Position numbers and translations under genes: made by a program
Assembly: GCF_030413595.1 (NCBI RefSeq)
Contig: NZ_CP129238.1
Span: 1,178,001-1,242,000, forward strand
Source: Planococcus liqunii
GTDB lineage: Bacteria; Bacillota; Bacilli; Bacillales_A; Planococcaceae
Direction of reading: 5' to 3'
Length of the DNA: 64,000 nt
The notes under the pieces: generated by a model
Databases searched by the model: none
What the model was told of the DNA's origin: nothing
The model's input: the letters and a program-made list of their open reading frames with translations, nothing else
In this document: positions 7,358 through 15,382 of the stretch, piece by piece
Position numbering within the stretch: the first letter of the stretch is position 1
Layout of the letters: each line of letters opens with the position of its first letter

Positions 7358-8911
7358 ATGAGTTTGTGTAAATATGTTCATGAAGTTTCAACAAAGAACC
7401 TGGGCAAAACGGCGTATCATTTTATGGGGAAAGATACATCATATGCCGAGTTTGAAGGATCTGTTGCAAAATTTGCAGCTGCTTTACAGAGCCTGGGTGT
7501 AGAAAAAGGCGATCATGTCGCTTTTCTTTTGGGGAATACACCACATTTCTTGATTTCTTTGTATGCAACAATGCGGGTAGGGGCGACGGCTGTTCCGATC
7601 AATCCCATCTACACCCCGGATGAAATCGCTTACATATTGAAAGATAGCGACGCGAAAGTGGTTATCGCATTGGATGCCCTTCTGCCGCTTGTCGAGAAAG
7701 CGCATGCAGCCCTTCCGAAGGTATCCACTTTTATCATCTGTGAAACCGCTCCGGAAACAGTGGCCAAAATCGCTGAATTGCCGGCTGACGCCCAAGCGAA
7801 AGTCCGTGCATTCTCGGGATTGATCCGCCAGCCGGGTTCTCTTGAACAAGCAGTGGAAGTTCAGGGAGACGACAACGCGGTTATTTTGTATACTTCGGGA
7901 ACGACGGGGAAACCGAAAGGGGCCATGCTGACGCACGATAACCTTTATTCGAATGCACGCGATGTTGGCGCTTATTTAGGGGTGACCCCTGAAGACCGGA
8001 TCATTGCTACGCTTCCGGTATTCCATGTATTTGCTTTGACAGTTGTTGTAAACGCGCCTTTATTGCAAGGGGCGACAATCGTCTTAGTGCCGCGTTTTAA
8101 TCCGAAAGAAGTGTTCGAAGCCATCAAATCGCAGAAAGCTACGGTTTTTGCCGGTGTGCCGACTATGTTCAATTTCTTGTATCAGTTCCCGGACGCCCAA
8201 CCGTCTGATTTTGACTCGGTCCGCCTTGCCATTTCAGGAGGTTCGGCTATGCCGGTCGCTCTGCTGCACAATTTCGAAGAGAAATTCAATGTGCGCATTT
8301 CAGAAGGCTATGGCTTGTCCGAAGCTTCACCCGTTACTTGCTTTAATCCGGTTGACCGCGAGCGGAAAGCCGGGTCGATCGGAACTTCGATCATCAATGT
8401 TGAAAACAAAGTGGTTGATGAACTGGGAGAGGAAGTGCCGGTCGGCGAAGTCGGCGAGCTGGTTGTCCGCGGACCGAACGTGATGAAAGGCTATTACAAG
8501 ATGCCGGAAGAAACCGAGTCGGCCCTTCGAGGCGGCTGGCTGTACACAGGCGACTTGGCGCGCGTCGATGAAGAAGGCTATTTCTATATCGTCGACCGCA
8601 AAAAAGATATGATTATCGTAGGCGGTTATAATGTCTATCCGCGTGAAGTCGAAGAAGTGCTGTTCGCTCATCCGGGTGTGGTCGAAGCGGCGGTTGTCGG
8701 ACTGCCTGACCCGAATTTCGGGGAAGAAGTCCATGCATACGTCGTCTTGAAAGACGATGCGCTGACTGTTGAAGACCTCCGTGCCTATTGCGCAGAACAC
8801 TTGGCAAAATACAAAGTGCCGAAGCATTTTGAGGTTTTAGAGGAACTTCCGAAAAACACTACCGGCAAAATCTTGCGCCGTTCACTGAAAGATCAGGCGT
8901 TGAATAAATAA
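7358..8911 (+). CDS. lcfB: Long-chain fatty-acid-CoA ligase
   Basis: 517 residues of the ANL adenylating superfamily. It activates long-chain fatty acids to acyl-CoA through an acyl-AMP intermediate, feeding beta-oxidation. Motifs: P-loop 'YTSGTTGKPKGA' (about 180-191), 'YGLSEASPV', 'GWLYTGDLARVDEEGY', hinge 'DRKKDMIIVGGYNVYP' and the C-terminal catalytic Lys in 'KNTTGKILRR'. The ATG at 7358 is chosen over 7319 because AGAGGG lies 8 bases upstream and the FadR operator covers the earlier candidate. Gene order lplJ-...-lcfB matches B. subtilis, where lcfB (yhfL) belongs to the FadR regulon. Confidence 0.94.
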   Translation: MSLCKYVHEVSTKNLGKTAYHFMGKDTSYAEFEGSVAKFAAALQSLGVEKGDHVAFLLGNTPHFLISLYATMRVGATAVPINPIYTPDEIAYILKDSDAKVVIALDALLPLVEKAHAALPKVSTFIICETAPETVAKIAELPADAQAKVRAFSGLIRQPGSLEQAVEVQGDDNAVILYTSGTTGKPKGAMLTHDNLYSNARDVGAYLGVTPEDRIIATLPVFHVFALTVVVNAPLLQGATIVLVPRFNPKEVFEAIKSQKATVFAGVPTMFNFLYQFPDAQPSDFDSVRLAISGGSAMPVALLHNFEEKFNVRISEGYGLSEASPVTCFNPVDRERKAGSIGTSIINVENKVVDELGEEVPVGEVGELVVRGPNVMKGYYKMPEETESALRGGWLYTGDLARVDEEGYFYIVDRKKDMIIVGGYNVYPREVEEVLFAHPGVVEAAVVGLPDPNFGEEVHAYVVLKDDALTVEDLRAYCAEHLAKYKVPKHFEVLEELPKNTTGKILRRSLKDQALNK

Positions 8912-8938
8912 TCCTTATTTTGAGAAAAAGATAGCATT

Positions 8939-8975
8939 AACGGTTTCGGCTTTATAGGCTGAAACCGTTTTTGTT
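8939..8975 (+). terminator. Terminator of lcfB
   Basis: AACGGTTTCGGC (8939-8950) pairs with GCTGAAACCGTT (8958-8969) with one G-U pair, followed by TTTGTTTT. Confidence 0.85.
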
Positions 8976-8985
8976 TTGAATTTGA

Positions 8986-9014
8986 TTGAAAAGACTGACT
9001 CTTTTCTTTATAGT
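8986..9014 (+). promoter_or_regulatory. Sigma-A promoter of S9 peptidase gene
   Basis: TTGAAA (8986-8991), 17-base spacer, TATAGT (9009-9014), about 50 bases before the start codon. Confidence 0.75.
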
Positions 9015-9065
9015 AAAGAAGGAAGTATTGCGAATTTCGAAATATATATTGTAGGAGGATTAACC

Positions 9066-11042
9066 ATGGCAAAAAATGCGGTAGAAATTAAAGACTTAAA
9101 CAAACTGGTTTCTGTAACAGATCCACGAATCTCACCAGACGGCTCGAAAGCATTGTTTATCCGCACCCATATTGATGAAGAAGAAAATACATATACAGCG
9201 CATCTGCATCATCTGGACTTGGCAAGCGGAGGAGTGTCGCAATGGACATACGGCAAAGAACGCGTTTCTTCGCCTGCTTGGTCGGCAGATGGCAATTATG
9301 TTGCGTTTTTATCGACGCGCGATGACAAAAATCAATTGTACGTCATGCCGGCTACAGGCGGCGAAGCACGGGCATTGACGGAGTTTGAAAAAGGAGTCAA
9401 TGGATTCTTCTGGTCGCCATGCAGTGAAAAAATATGGTTTAATGCGTTGGCCAAAGAAGGCAAGACGTTTACTGACAAAGAAGACGAAAAAGAAAAGAAA
9501 AATCCGGAGCCGGTTTTCGTCAGCAAGCTCAAATACAAAATGGATGGCATGGGCTTAGTGCCAATGGATTTCCACCGCCATATCGGTGTGGTTGACCTTA
9601 ACACCAAAGAAGTCCAGCAGCTTACAGAAGGCAATTACGACTACAATTTGGAAGCCGTATCAAACAAAGGGGACCAACTGGTATACGGCGTCGTGCGCGA
9701 AGAGAATTTGGATTTTGTTTTCCGCCAGCCGCTTTACCTGTACGAAGTGGAAACGAAAAAAGAAACGCCGCTGATTGATAAAGAGGGCTATTACGGCGAT
9801 GCAGCTTTTTCACACGACGATTCGAAAATTGCTTTTGTCGGCAGCACGCGCCAATTTGAGAACGCGTCCCATACCGATATTTACGTATACGATGCAGCGC
9901 AGCAATCAATCGTATGCTTGACGGAAGGGCTCGATGCACCGGTCGGCGATTATGTGGTAGCGGATCATCAGCAAGGGGCAGCAGCACCGGCCATGGTATG
10001 GACACAAGATGACCATCTGTATTTCCAAGTCTCCACAATGGGCGACGTCCGCTTGTATTTTGCTTCACTTGACGGGGCAATTTACCCGGCTTCTCCCGAA
10101 ATGGAACATGTTTACGGCTATGACATTTCAAGAGATGGCGTGTTTGCAGTAGCGGCGATCAGCGATCCGGTGAATCCCGGCGAATTGTACAAACTGACAA
10201 TTGCCACTGGAGAACGGGAACCATTAACCGAGTTTAATAAAACCTATCTGGAAGAAACGGAACTGATTGAGCCGGTGGCCATTGTCGCAGATGGTGCAAA
10301 AGGCTGGACCATCCATGGCTGGCTCATGAAACCGCGCGGCTTTAAAGAAGGCGAGAAATACCCGCTTGTGGTGAACATTCACGGAGGCCCGCATGCCATG
10401 TATGCCAATACGTTCTTCCATGAAATGCAGGTGCTGGCGGCGCGCGGCTTCGGCGTATTGTACGTCAACCCGCGCGGCAGCCACGGCTACAGCCAAGAGT
10501 TCGTCGATGCAGTGCGCGGCGATTACGGCGGCGGAGATTATGAAGACATCATGAAATCGCTTGAAGGAATCGTGGGCCAGCATAGCTGGATCGATGAAAA
10601 TCGCCTGGGCGTGACCGGCGGCAGCTACGGCGGCTTTATGACCAATTGGATTGTCGGCCATACCGATCGCTTTAAAGCGGCCGTTACCCAACGCTCGATT
10701 TCCAACTGGGTGTCATTTTACGGCGTCTCAGACATCGGCTACTATTTCAGTGATTGGCAAATTGGTGCGGACATGACCGATGTCGAGACTTTGTGGCATC
10801 ACTCGCCGCTGAAATATGCAAAAGACGTCGAGACGCCTCTGCTGATTCTTCATTCGGAGAACGATTTCCGCTGCCCGATCGAGCAGTCGGAACAGCTGTA
10901 TGTCACGTTGAAGAGCATGGGCAAAGAAACCGAATTTGTGCGTTTCCCGGAAGCGGACCATAACCTGTCGCGCACCGGCAAACCGAACCTCCGTTTTGCC
11001 CGCCTTGAGCAAATTGCCGGCTGGATGGAGAAATACCTATAA
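9066..11042 (+). CDS. S9 family peptidase (acylaminoacyl-peptidase-like, YuxL-type)
   Basis: 658 residues, cytosolic. The ATG at 9066 follows TAGGAGG; the open frame reaches further upstream but without a ribosome site. The N-terminal half (about 1-390) is a beta-propeller with repeated 'ISPDGSKA', 'WSADGNYVAF' and 'SHDDSKIAF' blades. The C-terminal alpha/beta-hydrolase has Ser520 in 'GGSYGG', Asp600 in 'HSENDFRCP' and His632 in 'EADHNLSRTG', a full catalytic triad. The nearest named relative is B. subtilis YuxL (657 aa). It should cleave short peptides or N-acylated residues that fit the propeller pore; the natural substrate is not known. It is single-gene, with its own promoter and no clear terminator before the repeat locus. 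Confidence 0.92.
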   Translation: MAKNAVEIKDLNKLVSVTDPRISPDGSKALFIRTHIDEEENTYTAHLHHLDLASGGVSQWTYGKERVSSPAWSADGNYVAFLSTRDDKNQLYVMPATGGEARALTEFEKGVNGFFWSPCSEKIWFNALAKEGKTFTDKEDEKEKKNPEPVFVSKLKYKMDGMGLVPMDFHRHIGVVDLNTKEVQQLTEGNYDYNLEAVSNKGDQLVYGVVREENLDFVFRQPLYLYEVETKKETPLIDKEGYYGDAAFSHDDSKIAFVGSTRQFENASHTDIYVYDAAQQSIVCLTEGLDAPVGDYVVADHQQGAAAPAMVWTQDDHLYFQVSTMGDVRLYFASLDGAIYPASPEMEHVYGYDISRDGVFAVAAISDPVNPGELYKLTIATGEREPLTEFNKTYLEETELIEPVAIVADGAKGWTIHGWLMKPRGFKEGEKYPLVVNIHGGPHAMYANTFFHEMQVLAARGFGVLYVNPRGSHGYSQEFVDAVRGDYGGGDYEDIMKSLEGIVGQHSWIDENRLGVTGGSYGGFMTNWIVGHTDRFKAAVTQRSISNWVSFYGVSDIGYYFSDWQIGADMTDVETLWHHSPLKYAKDVETPLLILHSENDFRCPIEQSEQLYVTLKSMGKETEFVRFPEADHNLSRTGKPNLRFARLEQIAGWMEKYL

Positions 11043-11160
11043 GGAACGGAATTTTAAAGACCCCCAACTTTTGTTGGACATCTGAGCTTGTAGACGAAAG
11101 AATTTTCGTACGTCATGGATGAATAAAAATATAAAAGGACATCCCGGATCCTCCGTTTCA

Positions 11161-11258
11161 GCCGGACGCTTTCCGCGGGGTGCGGCCCAAGCCTCCTCGC
11201 TCGCTAGCGCTCCCTGCGGGGTCTTAGGACTCGCACTACTCCCGCAGGAGTCGCCGGC
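11161..11258 (-). repeat. Palindromic intergenic repeat, copy 1
   Basis: A non-coding GC-rich element whose ends are inverted (GCCGGACGCTTTCC ... GGAGTCGCCGGC). It is the reverse complement of the element at 55002-55105 in its diagnostic blocks: end block GGAGTCGCCG, CCTGCGGGG, GCCTCCTCGCT and GACGCTTTCCGCGGG. The strand is given relative to that copy. Related palindromic repeats are common between genes in Bacillaceae and Planococcaceae (from memory); function unknown. Confidence 0.8.
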
Positions 11259-11383
11259 TTCCACTCCGGACCCTTAACTTGGAGGCTGCCCAGAGGTGTC
11301 GCTTTTTTCCTTTCGCGAACTGGCTGAGTTTCAATCGGATGACTCTTCACTTTCTTTATAGAAGAGAGACGCCCAACCGGGCT

Positions 11384-11622
11384 GGCCACGGAGACTCCTG
11401 TGGGAGCAGTGGAGGAGCAACGCGACGGAGCGACTCAGGTCGAAGGCCCCGCAGGCAAGACATTGGCCGAAGGTAGTGAGGCCAAGTCTTTGCGACGAAG
11501 CTAGCGCAGTGATGCAACGCTCTTTCATGTTTCGAAGCTAGCGAAGCGATGCAGAAACAGGAGCATCGGGTTTTCAAAGCGACGAGGAGACTGAGGCCGA
11601 GCCCACGGAAAGCGAAGTGGTC
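11384..11622 (+). repeat. Palindromic intergenic repeat, copy 2, expanded
   Basis: Bounded by GGCCAC and GTGGTC (imperfect inverted ends). It shares GAAGGCCCCGCAGG (11442-11455) and GCGACGAGGAGACTGA (11579-11594) with the copy at 55002-55105. There these blocks are only about 8 bases apart; here roughly 120 extra bases separate them. The extra part contains two near-identical 21-base units, at 11496-11516 and 11533-11553, each with core CGAAGCTAGCG and GATGCA. Several short open frames cross the element but have no ribosome site or recognisable product. Confidence 0.75.
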
Positions 11623-11680
11623 AGTCCGGTTGATTTTATACAGCTTTATTCATTTGATCTGGACTTGGTCTAGAGTCTGA

Positions 11681-11710
11681 GACGCCCAACTGCCGTTGGG
11701 CGTCTTCTTT
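11681..11710 (+). terminator. Terminator-like hairpin at the end of the repeat region
   Basis: GACGCCCAAC (11681-11690), loop TGCC, GTTGGGCGTC (11695-11704), then TTCTTT. The T-rich tail is on the plus strand only. No plus-strand gene lies within 600 bases, so it may end read-through from the S9 peptidase gene. Confidence 0.75.
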
Positions 11711-11741
11711 ATGCAAATAACCGGATACGAAGCAATGAGCA

Positions 11742-12065
11742 TTAGGCGATGGCGACGAGGATGAGCCAGCTGGCATGAAGGATAAGGATCATGGAGTAGA
11801 GAATATTTGCAGATAGCAGCAGATAGCGCCAGTGGCGGGCCCGAATGGCAATGAAAGGCGTTAAAAGCAGGCTAAACAGGCATAGCGATAAGAACAGCTT
11901 GATGGTTAAAATGGCGAATGGCGAAAGGGAGCTCAGTAAAGGGTTGCCTTCTGTTATATAGCCTAAGCTGAGGCCGAAGAAAGTCAGCATGCCGTCCAAG
12001 ACATTCAAAATACCAAGCGTCCAGACAGGGATTTTTAAAGGAGTGCTTCGCTCAAGTACGGCCAT
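11742..12065 (-). CDS. DUF5658-like small membrane protein
   Basis: 107 residues with three predicted membrane helices (about 15-37, 47-70, 80-104). The loop 'DGMLTFFGLSLGYITEGNPL' carries the Asp...Gly...Glu-Asn-Pro pattern that I associate with DUF5658 family membrane proteins. The ATG has AGGAGGTGACAT directly upstream, a strong ribosome site. It stands alone: a repeat-region hairpin lies downstream and 240 bases of AT-rich DNA upstream. Function is unknown. Confidence 0.8.
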   Translation of the reverse strand: MAVLERSTPLKIPVWTLGILNVLDGMLTFFGLSLGYITEGNPLLSSLSPFAILTIKLFLSLCLFSLLLTPFIAIRARHWRYLLLSANILYSMILILHASWLILVAIA

Positions 12066-12250
12066 ATGTCACCTCCTGCGTATAGTTGTTCCGATATAAA
12101 CAATAGAGTCCTCTGATTTGTAGACGTTACTAAAAGAAATACCCAATCATCGCAAAGGTTAGTCATTTCTGACTAGAAAATATTTAATTTTATATTAATT
12201 TTATTTTTAATAGTCCATATAACCTGATTGGCGGATTTTTAAATGCATAG

Positions 12251-12286
12251 AAAAAGAAGGAGCGGCTCTAGGAGGCGCTCCTTCTT
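12251..12286 (-). terminator. Terminator of the enoyl-CoA hydratase gene
   Basis: AAGAAGGAGCG (12254-12264) and CGCTCCTTCTT (12276-12286) form a perfect stem. On the minus strand it is followed by TTTTTC. Confidence 0.85.
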
Positions 12287-12307
12287 CGTTTGTTTTGTGA
12301 CTCGCAC

Positions 12308-13084
12308 TTATTTGCCTTTAAAAACAGGTTTCCGTTTTTCGCTGAACGCCATAAGGGCCTCGACCCGATCTTCAGTCGGAATGGTCAGCTCGTAAGCTTT
12401 GCGTTCGATATTCAAGCCCGTCTGCAAGTCTGCATTCATGCCATTCTTGATGGCAAATTTCGCCTGCTGCAGAGCAATCGGTCCATTGGACAGCATCATA
12501 TCGGCGAATTGGGCGGTGACGTCCACCAGTTCAGCGCGCGGCGCCACTTTGGTGACAAGCCCGTATGCCAAAGCTTCAGCCGACTTTAAGCGGCGTGCCG
12601 TCAAAATCAATTCCATTGCTTTGGATTCTCCGATTAAACGCGGCAGCCGCTGTGTGCCGCCGGCTCCCGGAATAATGGCCAGGCTGGTTTCGGTCAAACC
12701 GAGCAGTGTATCATCTGTAATGATGCGGAAATCGCAGGCCAGCGCCAGTTCCATACCGCCCCCGAAGGCAAAACCGTTCATCATGGCAATTGTCGGCTGC
12801 GGCAAATTTTCAATCGTGGTAAAGACTTCTCCGATTTTAAAGATATTGCGCTTCACATGTTGTTCAGTGAGCGTTTTGCGTTCTTTCAAATCGGCTCCAA
12901 CGCTAAACGCTTTTTCGCCGGCGCCGGTGAAGATCACGACGCGGATATCCGGATTGATGCGGATTGCTTCGACCACCTGGCCAAGCTCGGCTAGCATGTC
13001 ATAATTGAAAGCATTCATGGAATCCGGCCGGTTCAAGGTGACAAATGCCAGATTGCCGTGTTGTTCGTAATGAATTGTGTCCAT
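12308..13084 (-). CDS. Enoyl-CoA hydratase/isomerase family protein
   Basis: 258 residues (crotonase fold). Start codon choice: AAGGGGG lies 8 bases before the ATG at 13084 but directly abuts an earlier in-frame ATG at 13090, so 13084 is preferred. The CoA/oxyanion-hole segment 'NGFAFGGGMELALACDFRI' and the catalytic region 'GLTETSLAIIPGAGGTQRLPR' are intact, with Glu in both usual positions. The second motif with 'IPGAGGTQRLPR' is typical of the AUH/methylglutaconyl-CoA hydratase-like subgroup (B. subtilis YngF type), pointing to branched-chain or fatty-acid catabolism. It is divergent from the UbiB-type kinase gene and has its own terminator. Confidence 0.9.
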   Translation of the reverse strand: MDTIHYEQHGNLAFVTLNRPDSMNAFNYDMLAELGQVVEAIRINPDIRVVIFTGAGEKAFSVGADLKERKTLTEQHVKRNIFKIGEVFTTIENLPQPTIAMMNGFAFGGGMELALACDFRIITDDTLLGLTETSLAIIPGAGGTQRLPRLIGESKAMELILTARRLKSAEALAYGLVTKVAPRAELVDVTAQFADMMLSNGPIALQQAKFAIKNGMNADLQTGLNIERKAYELTIPTEDRVEALMAFSEKRKPVFKGK

Positions 13085-13131
13085 TTCCATCCCCCTTAGT
13101 ATCATTCCATCCATTAAAAACATACCATTTT

Positions 13132-13161
13132 TTGGACTATTCCGCCAACCCGCTCTATAAT
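13132..13161 (+). promoter_or_regulatory. Sigma-A promoter of UbiB-type kinase gene
   Basis: TTGGAC (13132-13137), 18-base spacer, TATAAT (13156-13161), 25 bases before the start codon. Confidence 0.75.
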
Positions 13162-13185
13162 AAAGCGCAGAGAGGGGATTTCTGT

Positions 13186-14802
13186 ATGAACCGTATCACG
13201 TTTATCCGCATTTATCGAATTGTTTATATGGCTATTAAATTTTATACGCAGGCGACGCTTTTTCAGCGCCGGTACCGCGGCAGGTGGAATCCGATTGTTG
13301 AGGAAAAGTGGAACCGGCTGGTTACCAAGCAAGCGAAGCAATACAAGACACTCGCCTTAAAACTGGGTGGTCTGATGATTAAAATGGGGCAGTTCTTGTC
13401 CACCCGGGCTGATATCATGCCGCCGTCTTTTTTGGAGGAACTGGAAGGGCTGACTGACCGGGTGCCATCAGTGGCGCGGGAAAAAATTGTTTCGGTGCTT
13501 GAATCGGAATGGAATTCCCCGTATACCAGTTATTTGTCTGAGCTGTCGGCAAGTGCTGTAGCTTCGGCTTCCATTGGAGAAGTATATAAGGGTGTATTGA
13601 AAGACGGCACGATTGTTGCGCTGAAAGTCCAACGTCCGGGAACCGACCGGCTGCTGCGGGCAGATTTTCAGGCGATGCGCATCGTTATCTGGTTTATGAA
13701 GACCTTTACGCCGCTTTCAAAGCAAATCAATTTCAATCAATTGTTCCGGGAAATGACCGAGACCATCGGTGCCGAACTGAATTTCCTTCAGGAACTGCAA
13801 AGCGGGCGATCGTTCGCAGACCGTTTTTCCGAAATGCAAGGCATTCGCTTCCCGGTTTATTTTGATGAAATCTCGACCTGCCGTGTACTGGCGATGGAAT
13901 GGATCGAAGGAGCACGCATCACGGATTTGGCCTTTATTGAAAAGAACGAACTCGACCGCCATGAAATTGCCGAGCGTTTGTTCATCCTGTTTCTTGAGCA
14001 AGTCCTTTACGGCGGTCAGTTCCATGCAGATCCGCACGGGGGCAATGTGTTGCTGAAACCGGACGGCACGATTGTGCTGATCGATTTTGGCATGACTGGC
14101 ACCATCACGAAAAAGGATTCTCAGGCAGTGCTGCGGATTGCCGAAGGCATTATCTTCAAGAATTATGATCAAGTGATTGATGCGCTTGAAGAATTGCGCT
14201 TTCTGCTGCCGCAGGCCGACCGCGAGCTGCTGGCCGATACCATCGCACGCTTAGTCGCCGCCTATGAATCGAACGAATTGATGCAGATGGACAGCTTCGT
14301 AGTGGAACGGCTGTTCAAAGACATGCAGAATATTGTGCGCACCCAGCCTGTCCAGCTGCCGGCTGAGTTTGCTTTTTTTGGCCGGGCAGCCTCCATTTTT
14401 GTCGGGGTGCTGAACGTGCTTGACCCGGGAATCGATTTGCTGGCGCTGGCACGGCCGCGCGTCATCGAATGGGCATCTTCCCAGCAGGAAGAAAAGCGTG
14501 TATTCGGCCGTGCCGATGTTCTCCGCTGGGTGCTGAACGCATCAGGGCCTTTGCGCGTGTTCCCGCAGAAAGTAATCAATTACCTGGAAGAACCGGAACG
14601 GCTGCGCCATTACCTGGAAAACCGGGATGGCCGTGAACGGGAGCATCAGCGGGACTTGCAGAGCCGCATGTTTGCCGGCATTTTCACGATTTTGTCGTTT
14701 TTCGGTATCTCAACAGCCGTCTGGTTTTCTCATGAACCGCTCATCTGGGTCTCCGGTGTGTTTTTTGCCGGATCGCTGTGGACTTATCGCTCAATCAAAT
14801 AA
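13186..14802 (+). CDS. UbiB/ABC1/ADCK-family atypical kinase
   Basis: 538 residues. ATG at 13186 follows AGAGGGG. Family motifs: KxGQ in 'GLMIKMGQFLSTRADIMP' (about 62-79), the Ala-rich nucleotide loop 'AVASASIGEVYKG', ATP-binding Lys in 'ALKVQRPG', 'FHADPHGGNVL' (catalytic loop) and metal-binding 'IDFGMTG'. Two C-terminal membrane helices (about 488-507 and 511-530) anchor it. In proteobacteria and mitochondria UbiB supports ubiquinone synthesis, probably as an ATPase. A Bacillales host would be expected to use menaquinone, so the role here is open (quinone or lipid handling are inferences). Its own promoter and terminator make it monocistronic. Confidence 0.9.
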   Translation: MNRITFIRIYRIVYMAIKFYTQATLFQRRYRGRWNPIVEEKWNRLVTKQAKQYKTLALKLGGLMIKMGQFLSTRADIMPPSFLEELEGLTDRVPSVAREKIVSVLESEWNSPYTSYLSELSASAVASASIGEVYKGVLKDGTIVALKVQRPGTDRLLRADFQAMRIVIWFMKTFTPLSKQINFNQLFREMTETIGAELNFLQELQSGRSFADRFSEMQGIRFPVYFDEISTCRVLAMEWIEGARITDLAFIEKNELDRHEIAERLFILFLEQVLYGGQFHADPHGGNVLLKPDGTIVLIDFGMTGTITKKDSQAVLRIAEGIIFKNYDQVIDALEELRFLLPQADRELLADTIARLVAAYESNELMQMDSFVVERLFKDMQNIVRTQPVQLPAEFAFFGRAASIFVGVLNVLDPGIDLLALARPRVIEWASSQQEEKRVFGRADVLRWVLNASGPLRVFPQKVINYLEEPERLRHYLENRDGREREHQRDLQSRMFAGIFTILSFFGISTAVWFSHEPLIWVSGVFFAGSLWTYRSIK

Positions 14803-14807
14803 GAACG

Positions 14808-14842
14808 AAAAATCTGTGCCTTACCGGGCGCAGATTTTTTTT
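14808..14842 (+). terminator. Terminator of UbiB-type gene
   Basis: AAAAATCTGTGCC pairs with GGCGCAGATTTTT around TTACCG, followed by further Ts to 14842. Confidence 0.85.
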
Positions 14843-14850
14843 GGCAAGTC

Positions 14851-14878
14851 TTGCAATTTGGCCATTTCAGGGTAGAAT
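14851..14878 (+). promoter_or_regulatory. Sigma-A promoter of YhjD-like gene
   Basis: TTGCAA (14851-14856), 16-base spacer, TAGAAT (14873-14878). Confidence 0.6.
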
Positions 14879-14921
14879 TAAAAATAAGAACAAACGTTCC
14901 CTTTTTGAGGAGGTGTAAAAC

Positions 14922-15290
14922 ATGCCGTTGATCTCACAAGAGGAAGTTGTCCATTTTGAGAAAGCTATTTATTTGCCAATGGTGCTTATCATCCTCGAAC
15001 GCGACCGGTCTTTATTCGAAAAAGGAACTTTTAAGTTGAAGCGGCCATACATTGAACTGGTGGACAACGCAATCAAGCTTGTCCAAAAAGAGCTGCAGGA
15101 AACGAAGATCCATATGCGCAAGCACCACATGAAAATGATCAGGGGAATTGGAGATGATACATTTACCGAGTACGTCTTTTACCACGGCGGCTACGAGGAC
15201 CACCGGCGTTATTTGAACTTGCGCTTGCGCAACCGGGTGGAAGAATTGCTGCGTGTGTATTTAGCGATGTCCAATCGGCAAATCTGGTAG
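14922..15290 (+). CDS. YhjD-like conserved protein
   Basis: 122 residues, soluble, charged and mostly helical. ATG follows GAGGAGGTG. Landmarks are 'EKAIYLPMVLIILERDRSLFE', 'KRPYIELVDNAIKLVQKELQETK' and 'LRLRNRVEELLRVYL'. From memory this pattern fits the uncharacterised Bacillales family of B. subtilis YhjD, a gene located near comK in that genome as it is here. It is a single-gene unit ending at a long shared hairpin. No catalytic motif is visible. Confidence 0.8.
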   Translation: MPLISQEEVVHFEKAIYLPMVLIILERDRSLFEKGTFKLKRPYIELVDNAIKLVQKELQETKIHMRKHHMKMIRGIGDDTFTEYVFYHGGYEDHRRYLNLRLRNRVEELLRVYLAMSNRQIW

Positions 15291-15305
15291 GAGAAGAGAG
15301 CTTGC

Positions 15306-15363
15306 AAAAAAGCAGGCATAAAAAAGAAGCCGATGGAATACCTCGGCTTCTGCCTGCTTTTTT
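15306..15363. terminator. Bidirectional two-tier terminator between YhjD-like gene and comK
   Basis: The outer stem AAAAAAGCAGGCA (15306-15318) / TGCCTGCTTTTTT (15351-15363) encloses an inner stem GAAGCCGA (15326-15333) / TCGGCTTC (15343-15350). T-runs are present on both strands for the two convergent genes. Confidence 0.88.
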
Positions 15364-15382
15364 GCCGTTTCAACTGGAAAAC

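Larger units (their letters stand above)
11043..11741. other. 699-bp gene-free region holding the repeat pair
   Basis: Besides the two facing repeat copies and the terminator at 11681-11710, it contains three copies of a short AGAC(G/C)CCCAAC motif (11058, 11368 and 11680), the last being the left arm of that terminator. I see no supported gene: overlapping frames on both strands are GC-rich translations of the repeat. Confidence 0.7.

Noticed and set aside
11037..11577. Several 60-75-residue open frames on both strands
   Set aside because: They are translations of the GC-rich palindromic repeat, lack ribosome sites and overlap each other; no recognisable product.
11043..11741. Insertion-sequence remnant
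   Set aside because: No transposase fragment and no terminal repeats typical of an IS; only the intergenic repeat pair.
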